A stretch of DNA of 64,000 nt from Coniella vitis. Taxonomy: Eukaryota; Ascomycota; Sordariomycetes; Diaporthales; Schizoparmaceae. The stretch spans positions 3,267,001 through 3,331,000 of the forward strand of contig WUJK01000001.1 of NCBI GenBank assembly GCA_011317545.1. Reading direction: 5' to 3'. Positions within the stretch are counted from its first letter, which is position 1. Each line of letters opens with the position of its first letter. Below are positions 1 through 12,005 of this stretch, piece after piece. The notes below the pieces were generated by a model. The model searched no databases, had not been told where the DNA came from, and worked only from the letters and a program-made list of their open reading frames with translations. A program made the translations under genes and the position numbers.

Positions 1-907
1 GTTTACATAGTAGACACATATACTACGATCAACAAACACAGCCGCAATGGGTCTGGTGCAATGCCTGTTTCGTCATCGATCGGCCGCCCCCCAATGGGCG
101 CTTTGGCCAGATGGCCTGAACGTTATACATAGTACTGGGTACATGTTGCTTGTCCACAGAATGAGTCCATATAATTATTAGATAGAGACTGATGTGCAGA
201 GTATGCATGTTTCTCTCAAAAGAATGAAGCGCACAATCAGCCAATAGGGAGAATCGCGAGTGCCAAATGAGGCAGGAGAGGTCGATTTGGGGTCGAAGCT
301 CTCCCCGACGACCCAAAGGAACCCCATATATTGCTCTCGCCCTTTTTCTCTCTCCCCCTCTCCCTCTCAGAGATGCCTCTCCAGTCCTTCACCGTCACCG
401 CGGGCAACAATCCAGAAGAAGTATAGCCGTCTTGTTCAACTATTGACGCCCTGTTATTATGCAGCCTGCTAACCTACACGAGTTAACACAAGCTGGGCCC
501 CTTCTTCCAGGAATCGCTCGCCGTTGACCAGCTGCCTGAAGCTTGGCCCCCTGCCGCAGAACCCCGGACTCGGCGCACGGCTGCAGCCGCGAAACCCAAC
601 CTCTTCCGATCGGGGCTGTCGGAATTACGCTTTGTTTGGCCTTTTTTGTAGGGGCCGCTTCGTCACGAGCTGCGACAAGCAACCACAAAACGTTGGACCT
701 GTTACGAATCGGTTGCCCCAACAAATGGGAATGGGAACAAACGGGGAGTAATACGAGGAATTGCGATTCGCGTTTCCTTTGATTGGACAAACCAAAAAAT
801 GTCAGAACTGCAAACCGTGGGGAAAGCTTCGTGGTCCATTCTGTTTCGCCCTTTTGGCTTGTATTGCGGTACCTCGCACGTGTACTAGGCAAGTTCTACG
901 TGCTCTG

Positions 908-935
908 TACTATGTACTACCTATAGTACATAGTA
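908..935. repeat. Perfect 12-bp inverted repeat (TACATAGTA hairpin)
   Basis: The arm TACTATGTACTA (908–919) and its exact reverse complement (924–935) are separated by the 4-base loop CCTA. Each arm contains one full copy of the dispersed 9-bp word. The structure could extrude as a cruciform or fold in RNA. Function unknown. Confidence 0.9.
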
Positions 936-2933
936 TCCTCGGGCACTCACTGCTCGACCCTAACCCTGGTAGGGGTGACCCAGCCCGCAAGTGTGGAGAC
1001 GCACTTGGCTCTCTGGGCTCTCAATAGCTCTCAAAGCTGGCTGCTCAGGTACCGCGATGGAAACAAAGACATGATGGCTTCTAGCGCATCGGAATCCCGT
1101 CATGAATCCCACCTATTCATATTCCGGGGTCGATTATGGAAACAAAGGACAACGCCCGAACCAACAATCATCGCAACCGCGTGTTCCTTTCTTTGTATCA
1201 CACCCCGTCTTTTGTCCTCCTCGGACGCAACCGTCTCGCGCGCTGCGGTTGCTACCGGCCGTTCATCCAACAGCATGCATCATCCTTATCTCGATCCATC
1301 TGGACTCCAGGAGCTGGAGGGCTGGCGAGGGAACATGCGATGTCCAGGCTACTTGATCTACGGTGGGCTGCCTAGCTATAGTAGTTAGTGTCGCTACCTT
1401 TCTGTGTCGGTGTTTTACTTTTCGGCGTCATACTATGTACAAGATATCCCGTCGTCGGCCCTTTTGCCAAGACCGGTCCTTGTTAGGGTTGAATTTGTGC
1501 ATGCCGCTCTCTTGGAGGACGGTCCTGGACGGCGAGAGTACTGCCCAGTCAGCAACGCGGCACAAGGTCTGGTGCTAATGATGTCGATGCTACTGATCAT
1601 CTTTTGCCGGTACGTGACGATCAAGTGGTCTGTTTGGGGATCCAGATCCAGACTGTCGAGAAAAAAAAAAACGCAGGACACGACACGCCATCGCCGCGTG
1701 CCTACCAGCCTGCCAGCCAGCCTATCAGCCCTGCGCAAAACGGGGGAGATAATCGGCATTAATAAGCCAGGCTGACTAGCTTGGAAAAATCCAACAGAAG
1801 ACGGGAAGAAGAAAAAAAAAAGGGTGCAGAAAAAAGACTCCTCGCATGTGCGCCGTATCCCTTTTTTTGCTTTACAAAGCTGGGTTTCCTTTTCATGCCA
1901 GGTGTCTACCTACCGTCAGGGGTTCAGAAGGGTCGGTTTTCTGTTCCTTGATGATCACAGATTGATACCAAAGAGGGAGGAGAGGTTGCCTACAAAAACA
2001 TCTTCGCTCCCCAATCCCTCGCCCCACTCTATATATACTATGGTATAAAAAAGAACTACTTGGGTGGATTGGTTCAAAATTGATTGAGCTTGGTGGACAG
2101 CTCCAGTGCGCTATACTAGCAGACTAGGCAGGCGCTATCCATTTTTTGATGGCATGACTAGCCTCAGCCAGTCAGCCAGCCAGCCAGCCAGCCAGCTCCG
2201 CGGGACCAGCGTGGCAGGGTGGCAAGCTAATTCTCGCTAGGGACGAGGAATCTACTATGATAGTAAGTACCTCCCCTCCCCCCCCTCAAAAGATACCCAG
2301 AGAATTGACTACTGATGAATCAAAATTCGATCATACTTTGGCAACGCAGATTCGCAGAGACGTCCCAAAAAGGAAATATAAGTCGCAAAGGCGATACCGA
2401 GGTGGTATGATTCGTATTTGGCAGGGAGATTTTATAGTATTAATCAATTGCAGGACAGACACGCTTCTAACCGAGGAATTCACGTCAGGAGTTCCTTTTA
2501 CCAATCGAAGATGCGGCCTTTGAGAAAAGGAGTCCTTGCGATTATGCCCAGTATTAAGAGTCTTTCTAGACTTATATACTAACTGCTATACTACCGTTGT
2601 TCGTGGTAAATACACATCGATTCACCAAGAAAAATACCTGGGTATGACGACTCCTTGTGTTTTTTTGCTGCAACAAGTACGCGGTTACTACCGTGAGGAA
2701 TGTTAGGAAGCGTTGGGGGAATACACATGTAAGACAAGAAAAAAGAAAGAACAGGAAGAAAGATAACCATGCTCGCCCGCGAATGTTGGTTTCCCACGTG
2801 TCCTGGCTCATTCCTTTCTCGAAAGGACGATTGGGTGCACGTGTGCCTAGCATGTGAAAATGGCATGTGGAAGAGATGCAACGCTCGAAACGGTCTATTG
2901 ACACCCTATGTATCACTGAATTTATTAAACATC

Positions 2934-2934
<1 letters not shown>

Positions 2935-2969
<35 letters not shown>
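2935..2969 (+). repeat. A35 homopolymer
   Basis: Thirty-five consecutive A residues, preceded by a short AT-rich stretch and followed by GGCATCTGC. No reverse-transcriptase frame lies upstream and no flanking target-site duplication was seen. It is best read as a homopolymer microsatellite; a retroposed poly(A) tail is possible but unsupported. Confidence 0.9.
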
Positions 2970-2974
<5 letters not shown>

Positions 2975-4161
2975 CTGCTTAACCACAGATACTTGGAAAC
3001 TATTCAAGTCAAGGTCGGGTTTGGTTTTCATAGTACTATGTATAGGGCAGTGGTGGTATACTAGGAATCAAGTAAACGTAGGTAACGCAGAATCGGTTCC
3101 ATTCATATGCTACATTTTTGCTTTTATCGGCCAAAAAGAAAAAGTGAAACACTGCTATTTCCAAAGGGGAGGGGGGGGGGAATAACAAGTCACAGGAGCA
3201 AACAAGGAAGTCTGGCTTGCCATAGTCCTCCTTTTGTCCTTCTCCATCAGCACAGTGAGAAAGTACGAACCTGTGCTCTATATTTGAATACTATCATGTA
3301 GAAGCCTAGCGACTATTATACATAGTAGCCGCACGGTCAATATGGTGCGCGGCTATCAATCGTGGCGTTTAGGGGGAATGTCTTTTTGCAATCGTCGCAT
3401 TAGTCGAACTAACCACAACTCTGATTGGATTGCAGCCGTCCCTGTTTTTCGCCTCTTGAGACAAAACAATCGTAATACCCACAGGGTAGTTTTTGCTTCG
3501 CATGGAAGTTTGAAGCCCAGTGTATGAGCAACCTGTTGATCGACTGTGGAAGAACAGTTCATGATTTCACCTTAAACTTGACGCCAAGGGCTGACTGACT
3601 TCTTTTGGGGACCAGGCTGTTCAAAAATGTTTTATAGGCTGCCCCTGCTTTCTCCTAGTGGAGTACCAAGAATTGGTGGAGATGTACAAGGACACACAAG
3701 GTACACGTAATCGCCTTACCCCTAGCAGGGCTGTATCAGAATGTCCCCGACTTTCTCAGCTGCCGACCAACCGGGAAAGGGGTCGAGTTTGTTCTTTTTT
3801 CGGACGAGCAGAAGCATGGCCCAAACCCACATTCCTTTCTCCCACGTAACTGTTTACAATCATGGTGGTGTGCCGGTGGGATTTGTTGGCAGTACAACAA
3901 CCTTCAGTGCACTGCTCTTGCTGAGAATCCTCCATACCGTTCTCGAATTGTTTGTTTACCTGTTTGTTGATTGGTGGATCGCTTAGACTGTCATATGTGT
4001 GAAGCATCCCACTACTCGCCGCCTGCTTCCCTTGCTATAAGACTGATCTCGTTAGCCTGCCGTCGAGTTGAGGTCGAGGGCCAGTCGTACCTTCTCGTGG
4101 TATTCGCATTTCCTCCTTCTCCTTTGTCTCCCTCTCCGATTTATCCGGCCAATCCGTCGCC

Positions 4162-5291
4162 ATGTCTATCATCGGTAGCTCTCCGATGATGAGCTGGAAC
4201 CGGACCATTGCCGTCGCCTTGCTGGTGCTCATCTGGCTTGTTTGGAGTTCCCACTACCTCCGCCCCGAGGTCCCCGACGTTGTGCTATGGAAGCTGCCCT
4301 TCGTGGATGACGGCGACAGTCATGTTGCTGCCTCCTCTGCGGCCGACGACCTGCGGCCGCTGATCCTGTACACATACGCCGAGACCGAAAATGCGCGCAG
4401 CAACTTTAAGTTCTTTGTCCAAAACGGCTTGCATGGCAAGGCCGACTTTGTCTTCATCTTCAATGGTCCTACAGATGCGTCCGCCCTGCTGCCGGATCTG
4501 CCCAACATTCGCGTCGTGCAGCGCGATAATACCTGCTTCGACATGGGCGCCTATGGTGAAGTGCTGCGGCAGGATGACCTGTGGAAGAAGTACAAGCGCT
4601 TCATCACCATGAATGCCAGTATCCGCGGGCCTTTTGTCCCGACATACTTTTCTAGTTGCTGGACGGATGCCTTCCTTAACAGGATTACCGACACGGTCAA
4701 GGTAGGTTCGCTGTCACTTCCATCTGCTTCTGAGGGAGTCAGTTATTGGGAGGACGCACGAGAGATGCACAATGAGAGGACAGCAATAGAACTGACAGGC
4801 ATGCCATCGATCCACAGCTCGTGGGCACGACCCTCAACTGCCATCCGCGCATCCATCTCCAGTCAATGCTCCTCGCGACCGACGACATTGGCATGTCCAT
4901 CCTGCTTGACCCGGAGCTGGCCTTGAGCACATCCGTGAACGACTTCTACGGCACGAGCGCCGACCCCGTGGGCTTCACGCCCTGTTTCGACTCGTGGAAA
5001 AAGGCCGTCCATTCTGAAATCGGCATCACGTCGCTCATCCGGTCGCAAGGGTACGAGGCGGACGTGGTCATGACAGCACCGCACACGCAAGATTCCTTTG
5101 AGGCGTTTTGCAAGGCCGCCGGCGAACCAAACGATTTCCTGTACAAGGACGCCTACCTTGGCACCAACGTGCACCCGTACGAGACCATCTTCATGAAGGC
5201 GAACCGCGAAATCGACCCCATGCTGCTGCAACGGCTGACTGAGTGGCACCTCGAGGGCAACATGACGAGCTGGGACATGTGCGGTCGCTAA
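4162..5291 (+). CDS. Type II membrane glycosyltransferase-like protein
   Basis: Two exons, 4162–4701 and 4818–5291, are joined by a phase-0 intron with GTAGGT donor and CAG acceptor, giving 337 residues. Residues about 14–33 form one hydrophobic anchor near the N-terminus, with the rest presumably lumenal, as in Golgi enzymes. Visible motifs are FVFIFNGP (96–103), DNTCFDMGAYGEVL (122–135) and, across the splice site, VKLVGTTLNC followed by HLQSMLLATD. This pattern resembles the RgpF-type rhamnan-synthesis/glycosyltransferase-like proteins of bacteria, algae and fungi, in which an N–x–C/G–x–D stretch followed by a Gly is typical. Donor and acceptor are unknown. The first ATG is chosen because it has G at −3 and follows a CT-rich leader (about 4108–4138); in-frame ATGs also occur at 4186 and 4189. 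It is isolated, with more than 4 kb of non-coding DNA on each side. The gene is solid; the enzyme class is an inference. Confidence 0.8.
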
Positions 5292-8200
5292 GACGGGCGA
5301 CCCACACACCAGCAGTTATTCGACAAACAACGCAAAGAAACGCATCAGCATCGCCGTGACAGGAGCTGTTGTGGAAGGTAAAGCGAAGAGTGGACGTCAA
5401 GAGGACTTTTCCTTGGCGTTCTGGCTACTACCTAGGCTGCTAGGTACTTGAAGGAGGTACCCGGTAGCCATGCGATATCTGTCGAGGTGATGGCGCGCTT
5501 GCCTGTTCCGGTTGAGACAAAGCTTGCAAGTGAGGTCGCACCTGCGTCCAAGGAAATCGGCCACGGAGAAACCGGCAACATTGCATACGGCCTGCTCATG
5601 TCCTCACATACCTTGGGTGTGCTTTCGTCACCCAACAAACTATCCCCTCTCCCACCAGAAACACCACCGTCGTCTGGGAGAGATGCAAATGCCACACCGA
5701 GCTATCCCTGATCTATCTTCAAGACGGGAAAGCAAGCATTTCGGCTCAAAAGAGGATGCCCTGGTGAAACAGATATTTCGCATAAGAAACCTTTTTCTTT
5801 TACCTCTTCTTTTTTTGGGGAAAAAGAAAAAGCTGAAAGCAATGAAACACTTGGAGAGGCTTGACCAATATTTCACATCCCCCAATTTTGTTTAGACATT
5901 AGTAGACGGGTTTTAGAAGTCACATAGAGGTGTGCTTACCTATCAACAGCCGCCCCCCCCCCCCGGGGCTTGTCTTTTTTTCTTTCATATTTGCACTCCT
6001 CCCTCTTGTCTGGTATATATGGTATGTTTTGAGCTTTGTAACCAATGACGGGAACGAATCTTTTTGTTTTCCCCCTTGATTTTGCTTCGTAAAGTCACAA
6101 TACACAGTTTCTGAGCCATGTCACGAGTCGGTACTACCCGGCCCATTGGATTGCGAGATATACAAATCACTTGGCTTTTGTAGGCATTTTATTTGTTTCA
6201 CACTCTGTCACTTGACCTTTTCTTAAATGACGGTTCCTTATCAACATTTATTGTTTATGTCATAACATAAATATCTATATAAATCAGCTGTGCTTGCTCC
6301 ATGAGATATACTTTTATGAAAGCATTCCATCAAGAACTTGGAGCATAGCACAGAATAAGTGGCTGGGTCAAATCTACTTATATACTCTGTGAAAAGTGAT
6401 ACAAATAAAGTCACACACAACGCATCCCGTAACGTGGTGATCATGGGATGATTCTACCGAGCACAAAAAACATAGAAGGCCTGGCACTGGAGCATTTTAT
6501 TTTAATGTTTACATTTGCGTTAGTCTTGAAGTAGTATGATATGTGGCTCTCTTTCAAGATCCATACAAATCAAAACAAAAGAAATCATATGATCTATACC
6601 GACGTTTACTGAACAAAACTTTGTGTGAAGCCGAGTTTGATGGACTTTGAGAAGCTGTGTGTGCTTTCTCACTCTGTCACAAACTTTGCTTCCTGCAATT
6701 GTACCTGTCTTTTTTTCCTCTTCCTTCTTGCTCTGCTTCTTCTTCCTCTTTGGTCTATGCTTGAGGCTTGATAGCTCTGTTCTCTGGATGTTGTTTTGTT
6801 GAAATCATCTCATCCATTTTTAAACTCTTAACGTATCAACCGGGAGAGTCAAGAGAAAACGTAGAAACGTTCCAGATCAACCTGTGAGGATCCAGAGCTC
6901 CACTTTCGTAATGTCTTCTTGCGGTATGGCTACCGTCAACAATGCAATACATGTTTGAAAGTTTGGCTCAATCATCCGTGGATAGCGAACCCGGAAGTTC
7001 ATTCTCGCCTGAAACTTGGGAATATACACGCTTGATGTCATGAACACGAACCTTCAAGCCTTGGAGAATTGACCAGAATAACATTCCTTTGAGATTGATT
7101 CACCGATTTGTTATAGCCCAAGGATAAGCGGGAAAAAGATCCAAAGTGGCCAAGGAGTCCAGTTGTCCTTCCGAAATAGTCTGTGCAACTCCGTCTGTCA
7201 AAAATTCACTTCTATTCGTGGGTCTTTTCAACTTAATCATCTCGAGAACGTCTCAAACCCAAAGGCTCATGTCAGAAAGACAATACCTATTGTTGAATTA
7301 TCATTTGAAGTATATGACCCCATAGAATGGGGAGAAATATCACAAGCATGACCATAACCCCTCAAGGATATATGCGTAAAGGGGCATAATAACATCAACG
7401 AACCGAAAATACCTAGCGAACTGTAAATATGTTTCCTGCAGATTGATGGTGTGCTAGTTGTTCGACGCAATTCAGGAGAAGGCTGGCATTAATGAAATCT
7501 GTCTGATTATACATATATGCGTGCATGCTACAACCCATAATACTTTCAAGGCACCTGGTGCTATATCTAGCCTTGCAATAACTTATGTCAACATCCTGTT
7601 GGCCATGATTTTACGTACTGAATTCAACCTATCTCGGAGTCCATGCATTCGGTCCATGCATATAGTAGAGCACGCCCTAGCCGCATTTTCGAACCGATTT
7701 GGTCTAGATCTCAAGCCACTTCCGGTCTTGCAGCTATGTTGGGGATCCAAGGGAAGGCCAAGGCCAAGTGATTATCTGCAGAGCACACGGCCTTTTGTCA
7801 TTTGATCCTGAATCTACGAGCTATCGGCTCCGATTTTGCTCTGACAAAGGCGTAGCTAAAACCACGAATCTCTCTATGTTGCGGTTTGTTCCGACATACT
7901 CTCCATTTTTGGATTTTGATCATGCGTTTCCCCTGCGACCCTTTGGCGTAAGACCCTGGGGCAGATCTCGTACGTTTCCACTCTATAAACACCAGAATGT
8001 CTTGCATGTGTGATATCCATTGTACCGAAGCTGAGGAACGAAGCCTATGGACGTGGCCATTTTGGGCCGTTACGTCATTTCAAGATAGGCCGTGGTAAGC
8101 CCACATTGAGATCCTGTGAAGAAGTCGTCAGACGTCAGGGTCAAAACTTCATCACCAAAGGTCAACGAAAACTTTAAGTACATGGACTATTTGAAAACCC

Positions 8201-11049
8201 GTCAGAACTTTGCCAAATGTGAATACATGTAGCATGTGTCAAGATGATCACTTTCCCAAGGCACAGAAACCACAATATGTAGGTCATGACATTGTCTTCA
8301 CTCACCGCTATGGAAGTACCACTTTGAGACTGGCCAGCGTCAAATTTTGAGTAGTCTTGATCAGTACTAAGCCTTGACCTGTCAAGATGGCGAGATGACG
8401 GTGGAAAGGCAGTGATCATCAGGGGCACTTCATCTTTCCGGACGGGGTATTGTCCGCGCCAAGAATGAGAGCAACACAACTGTTGCGGGTGCGCAGGTAA
8501 ATTGTGTATGTGTCCAACGTTCGAGTGGTTCTCTACTGGCAATCAATTGGTTCGCGTTAGGCGGTATCTAGCTCGCCTCCTGTAAACATCAATATTCGCT
8601 CCATCCGAGGTGATGAGTTGCACGAGTTTGATCAGAACATCCTAGAGAAGTTGAGTGCGACCAAACCTGTTTCGCTCAAGACACCCGCAGATTACGAGGT
8701 TTTGGCGTCAGTATCGCTCTGTTGAGCCATTTTCTCAACGGCACGAAGACAAACATGTGTTAGAAGGCGCAAATTGAGCAGTCTGCGGTGCGACTAGGGT
8801 GTGATTGTATCCACAGATGTGTGCGACATGCAGCCGCACAGCAATGCAGATGCAGGTATGTAGATTGGGCGTCATGGAAAGCTATCCACACAGCGGCTAG
8901 AATCTCCAATGTGTGGCAAGCTCCCCTCGGGCACAAGTTCAGTCACACGACCTAAGCATGATAGGGTCAGGGTCCTTGGTGGAAGGTGTTCCCAAGCTTA
9001 GCAATGTTGAGAAGCTAGAATTTGATGGTAGGATGAGCCAGGAACGCCAAGGTAGATGATGTGCTGAGCAGGGCATCCTGCGTGAAGCTGTCCCGATATA
9101 CACATACAGACAGACTCGCGCTGTTTGCGAAACAGCTAGCGTGGCCCGAGGTTGTGGTTTGCTCGAGGCTGGATTGGCGGTGGCTGGTTAGTTGGCTCGC
9201 TGGCGGCTGGCGCTGAGCGGCACTGAGCGGCACTGGTGCACAGGTTGTGTGTTTGTGGTGGTCGTTGTGGAAAGATGTGCCGAAGCTATCCATTGCCCAA
9301 CGCATTCGATCTGGCCAAGGTGATTGGCGTCTCGTAGGATTTCTGGCAGATCGCGATGAAGCAGTTTGGCATGAGGAATCCGCAGTGCCGCTGAAGTCGT
9401 GCCAATAGGCAGACGTGGCTTGACTGATGCGGCTTGCACAATGCAAACCGTCGTCATAGCGGAGGTGCGTCTCCGGACGCCACAGTTGCTGTCGATCAGA
9501 ACATCCAGGGTGCGATCGAGATCGCAAAAAGGAGAATGCGCAGATGACATGGCCTTTTCCTGCAGGAACAACCACAGTGGGGACTTGCGCATTATTGAAG
9601 CAAAGTACCCTTGCCACAATCCATTGCAGTGGGAGTACATGGCTGCGGTGGCCAGCATCGTACTCTCCCCTTTTCGCTGTGAGACTTGCCATGTACTTGG
9701 ACTGCTTGCAGTGCCTGGCCAGCCAGCGGCCACAGTCCCCCCATAAGGCTTTACGTCACTATGGATCAGGCAAGCATTCCGGACACCCCACTCCTAGCTT
9801 TTCGAGCTGGGGTGCGGGCACTAGCTGGGGGTCAAAGCTGGAGCTCAAGCCAATCAACGAGCGATATGTGCGAGGGTCCCCACTCTCCTATTAGAACGAC
9901 AAGTGAGCATCGCGATGCAATTTCAACGTCATCAGAGACGTTCTACGTAGCAGCATTGCCCGTCTTACTCGAACACTGTCCAGAGAAATGGCATTTGCTG
10001 TCGAGATTGAAGCCCCGGCATCCTGGAAAGCTCTGCAGATTACGTTTATTGGGCTTGATCGGCGAGGCAAAATGAGAAAAGTTCAAGAGATCTCCTAACC
10101 TTGCGTATATCATGTACATGAACTCTGATCTGCTGCTACGGTGGGGTTATTTACCATGGGGAAATAGAAATTCCATCCTCCAACTTTACGGTCATAGTAC
10201 GGCTCATTGTCGCGCAGGAATGGCAAGGACAGCCAAGAACCGCGCTGCAGGGGACCGGGGATACGTGCTACGTCAGAGGTCATGAGGGCTCGATCCTGAT
10301 CGTTTGGCCTGTTCCAGCGTGACAGTGCCGTGCGAAATGCGGCACCTCAGCCAACACTGGCAGGTGGCTATGCGCATACGCACATAGTAAACACATAGTA
10401 CCACTAGTACAGCGTTGGGAGGCAAAGGCGCCAGACAGTGCTCACGATGGAGATCGGAAACAATGGTCTAGCCCGTCTGCTTGGCCCAAGGAGGCTGGTC
10501 GGCTGGGTTGCTGGCGACCAGTATGCGCGGTGTGATGTACATACTCTCGCATGTAGTCTTGCGGGCTAGCCTCCAGACGTGCTGGTCCCGCCCAGCCCCC
10601 GGTTAACCCCGCCAGATGTTGAAGCACCAGGCATCCAGATTCACATCCCGCATTCAAGGTTGGAGGTTGTTGCTGAGCCAGGACCCCACCATAGCTCTCA
10701 ATGACGTAGCCCTGTCCTTCACATGATAATCCTTCCACCTTGAGGTAGGAGCGTAGTGAGGCCTTTGTTCACACAGGCAGGAAGGAACCTGTTGCATGTG
10801 TGTCACTGGGCAACCAAGACTGGGCAACCAAGTGTCACTCAAAGAAGGCAGGCACTCACTTTGGACCCCTGCTCAGCCTCAACCCCAGGAAGCCCGCCTG
10901 TTCTAATACTTAAACCTCGCGCCTTTCCGCTTGAGAAGGGGCTTTTCTTTCCCTCTCCATCATCACACAACAGACAACTCACATCTCCAACAATCAATCA
11001 CACAAACAAGACAACCAAACCACCAACCAAACAACCCCAACCAACCAAA
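5292..11049. other. Intergenic region, no gene seen
   Basis: About 5.8 kb without a supportable gene. The part from about 5900 to 8600 is visibly richer in A and T than the gene-bearing parts and could be a decayed mobile element, but no transposase, reverse-transcriptase or terminal repeat was recognised. Overlapping frames at 9.0–10.1 kb on both strands have compositions typical of antisense noise. Two ACATAGTA variants sit at 10382 and 10393. The last 75 bases are a CA-rich leader for the next gene. Confidence 0.55.
10571..10612. promoter_or_regulatory. Cluster of CreA/CRE-1-type sites upstream of grg-1
   Basis: Three matches to SYGGRG, read on the minus strand, fall within 42 bp: CTCCAG (10571), CCCCGG (10597) and CCCCGC (10607). 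A fourth, CCCCAG, is at 10883–10888. They lie about 440 and 165 bp upstream of a gene whose family is defined by glucose repression. The hexamer is degenerate (about one per 256 bp by chance), so the clustering matters more than any single site. Binding is inferred. Confidence 0.4.
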
Positions 11050-11414
11050 ATGGATACCATCAAGAACACCGCCAACTACGTCTCTGGTACGCTTCGCCTT
11101 CTTCTCCTGCCACCGCATCACTTGCACTCTGTGGCAACGTTACTAACTGCTCTCCTTACACAGACAAGGCCTCTGAGCTTACCAACGCGGCTTCCAAGGA
11201 GACCAACAAGCAGGTCGCCAAGGACTCCGACGTCAGCATCACTGACCGTGCCAAGGCCGGCAAGGACTACGTTGGTGATTCTCTCAACGAGGTAAGCTGC
11301 CCATGCCACACCACGATATGATCTACTAGTTTCATTTTGCTGACTTGTCTCGTTCTCAAACAGCACAAGGACAAGGCCTCCGCCGAGACCAACAAGCAGA
11401 AGGCTACCCACTAA
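11050..11414 (+). CDS. grg-1: Glucose-repressible / clock-controlled protein Grg-1
   Basis: Three exons (11050–11086, 11164–11291, 11364–11414) with GTACGC–CAG and GTAAGC–CAG introns of 77 and 72 bp encode 71 residues. The start MDTIKNTANYVSDKA and the end KQKATH match the fungal Grg1 family (Neurospora grg-1/ccg-1), also about 71 residues. In that family the transcript rises sharply on glucose loss and under clock control; the molecular function is still unclear. The protein is hydrophilic, rich in Lys, Asp, Ala, Ser and Asn, and has no signal peptide or membrane segment, so it is probably cytosolic and largely unstructured. The CA-rich, G-poor leader (about 10975–11049) ending CAAAATGG is typical of very highly translated fungal messages. 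CreA-like sites lie upstream. Start choice is certain. Confidence 0.95.
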
Positions 11415-12005
11415 GCGGTTTTAATCTTTGTCGCAACCCATAATGAGTTTGGACTTCAGGGCGTCTCTGGCATGATTTTTTCCTCGTTTGTCATGGCTTG
11501 AAGAGTATTCAACATGATGGCGAGCTGTTCAACGGGAGGGAATTGGATTTTCGCAGCATACCCCTAGGAAGAGTTTACCTAGATCGAGAATCAAATGCTT
11601 TCTTAAACTTATAAACTTTTCCGTGTAATGTTTTGGTGACAATTTCTCGACAATTGGCCGGTTGATACATCAGTGTTTCAATATGCTCGCCCAATTCGGG
11701 TATGGAATAGAATATTTGGTATTATGCTAACCATTGACGATGATTTAAGATTGAATGTGAACATTAATTTTACCCATCCACAGCAAAATGTGAACCGTCT
11801 TGTACGTAGCAAAGGCCATGCAATATGTGTGCACGGGCCATTATTCGGAGCGGGTTTCAGTCCAGACCCTGAGTTCTGTTATCTTGAGCGATGCGTGAGA
11901 CGCGTCTCACTTCGGACATGCCAGAAGCCATCAACTCGCCTTCGCAACCCACAACGCCAACCACCGCACCCGCGCAATTCCTGTGCCTTGATCAAACAGA
12001 CCAAT
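11415..12005. other. Intergenic region between grg-1 and the EBP homologue
   Basis: This 591-bp stretch holds the grg-1 3' untranslated region and the EBP-gene promoter and leader. The frame of EBP exon 1 happens to stay open upstream to about 11673, but that part is AT-rich and unlike protein, so it is not included in the gene. Confidence 0.6.

Larger units (their letters stand above)
1..4161. other. Intergenic region, no gene seen
   Basis: No open frame here looks like a protein: the frames are short, low-complexity and lack splice-joined partners. The region holds seven exact copies of the TACATAGTA/TACTATGTA word (at 4, 126, 908, 927, 1431, 3034 and 3319), a (CAGC)n tract at about 2173–2195, and an A35 homopolymer at 2935–2969. 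The last 60 bases are pyrimidine-rich and form the likely leader of the gene at 4162. A small intron-rich or non-coding gene cannot be excluded by eye. Confidence 0.6.

Noticed and set aside
2935..2969. A35 run as the tail of a retroposed element
   Set aside because: No reverse transcriptase, no internal promoter boxes and no target-site duplication could be seen; a homopolymer is the simpler reading.
3349..3363. Shared 15-mer GCGGCTATCAATCGT, also at 42637–42651
   Set aside because: A few exact 15-mer pairs are expected by chance in a 64-kb window on both strands, and the flanks do not extend the match.
5900..8600. AT-rich stretch as a repeat-induced-point-mutated transposon
   Set aside because: AT enrichment is moderate and no terminal repeat or residual transposase frame was recognised. 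A TpA/ApT and CpA+TpG/ApC+GpT index calculation plus a repeat-library search would decide it.
9015..9733. Two overlapping minus-strand frames of 225 and 181 residues
   Set aside because: They overlap in different frames, have a Ser/Thr/His-rich composition typical of antisense noise, and neither shows a domain or joins to neighbours by splice sites.
11673..12005. N-terminal extension of the EBP homologue
   Set aside because: The frame is open upstream but AT-rich, lies in the promoter region, and would add sequence absent from the family.
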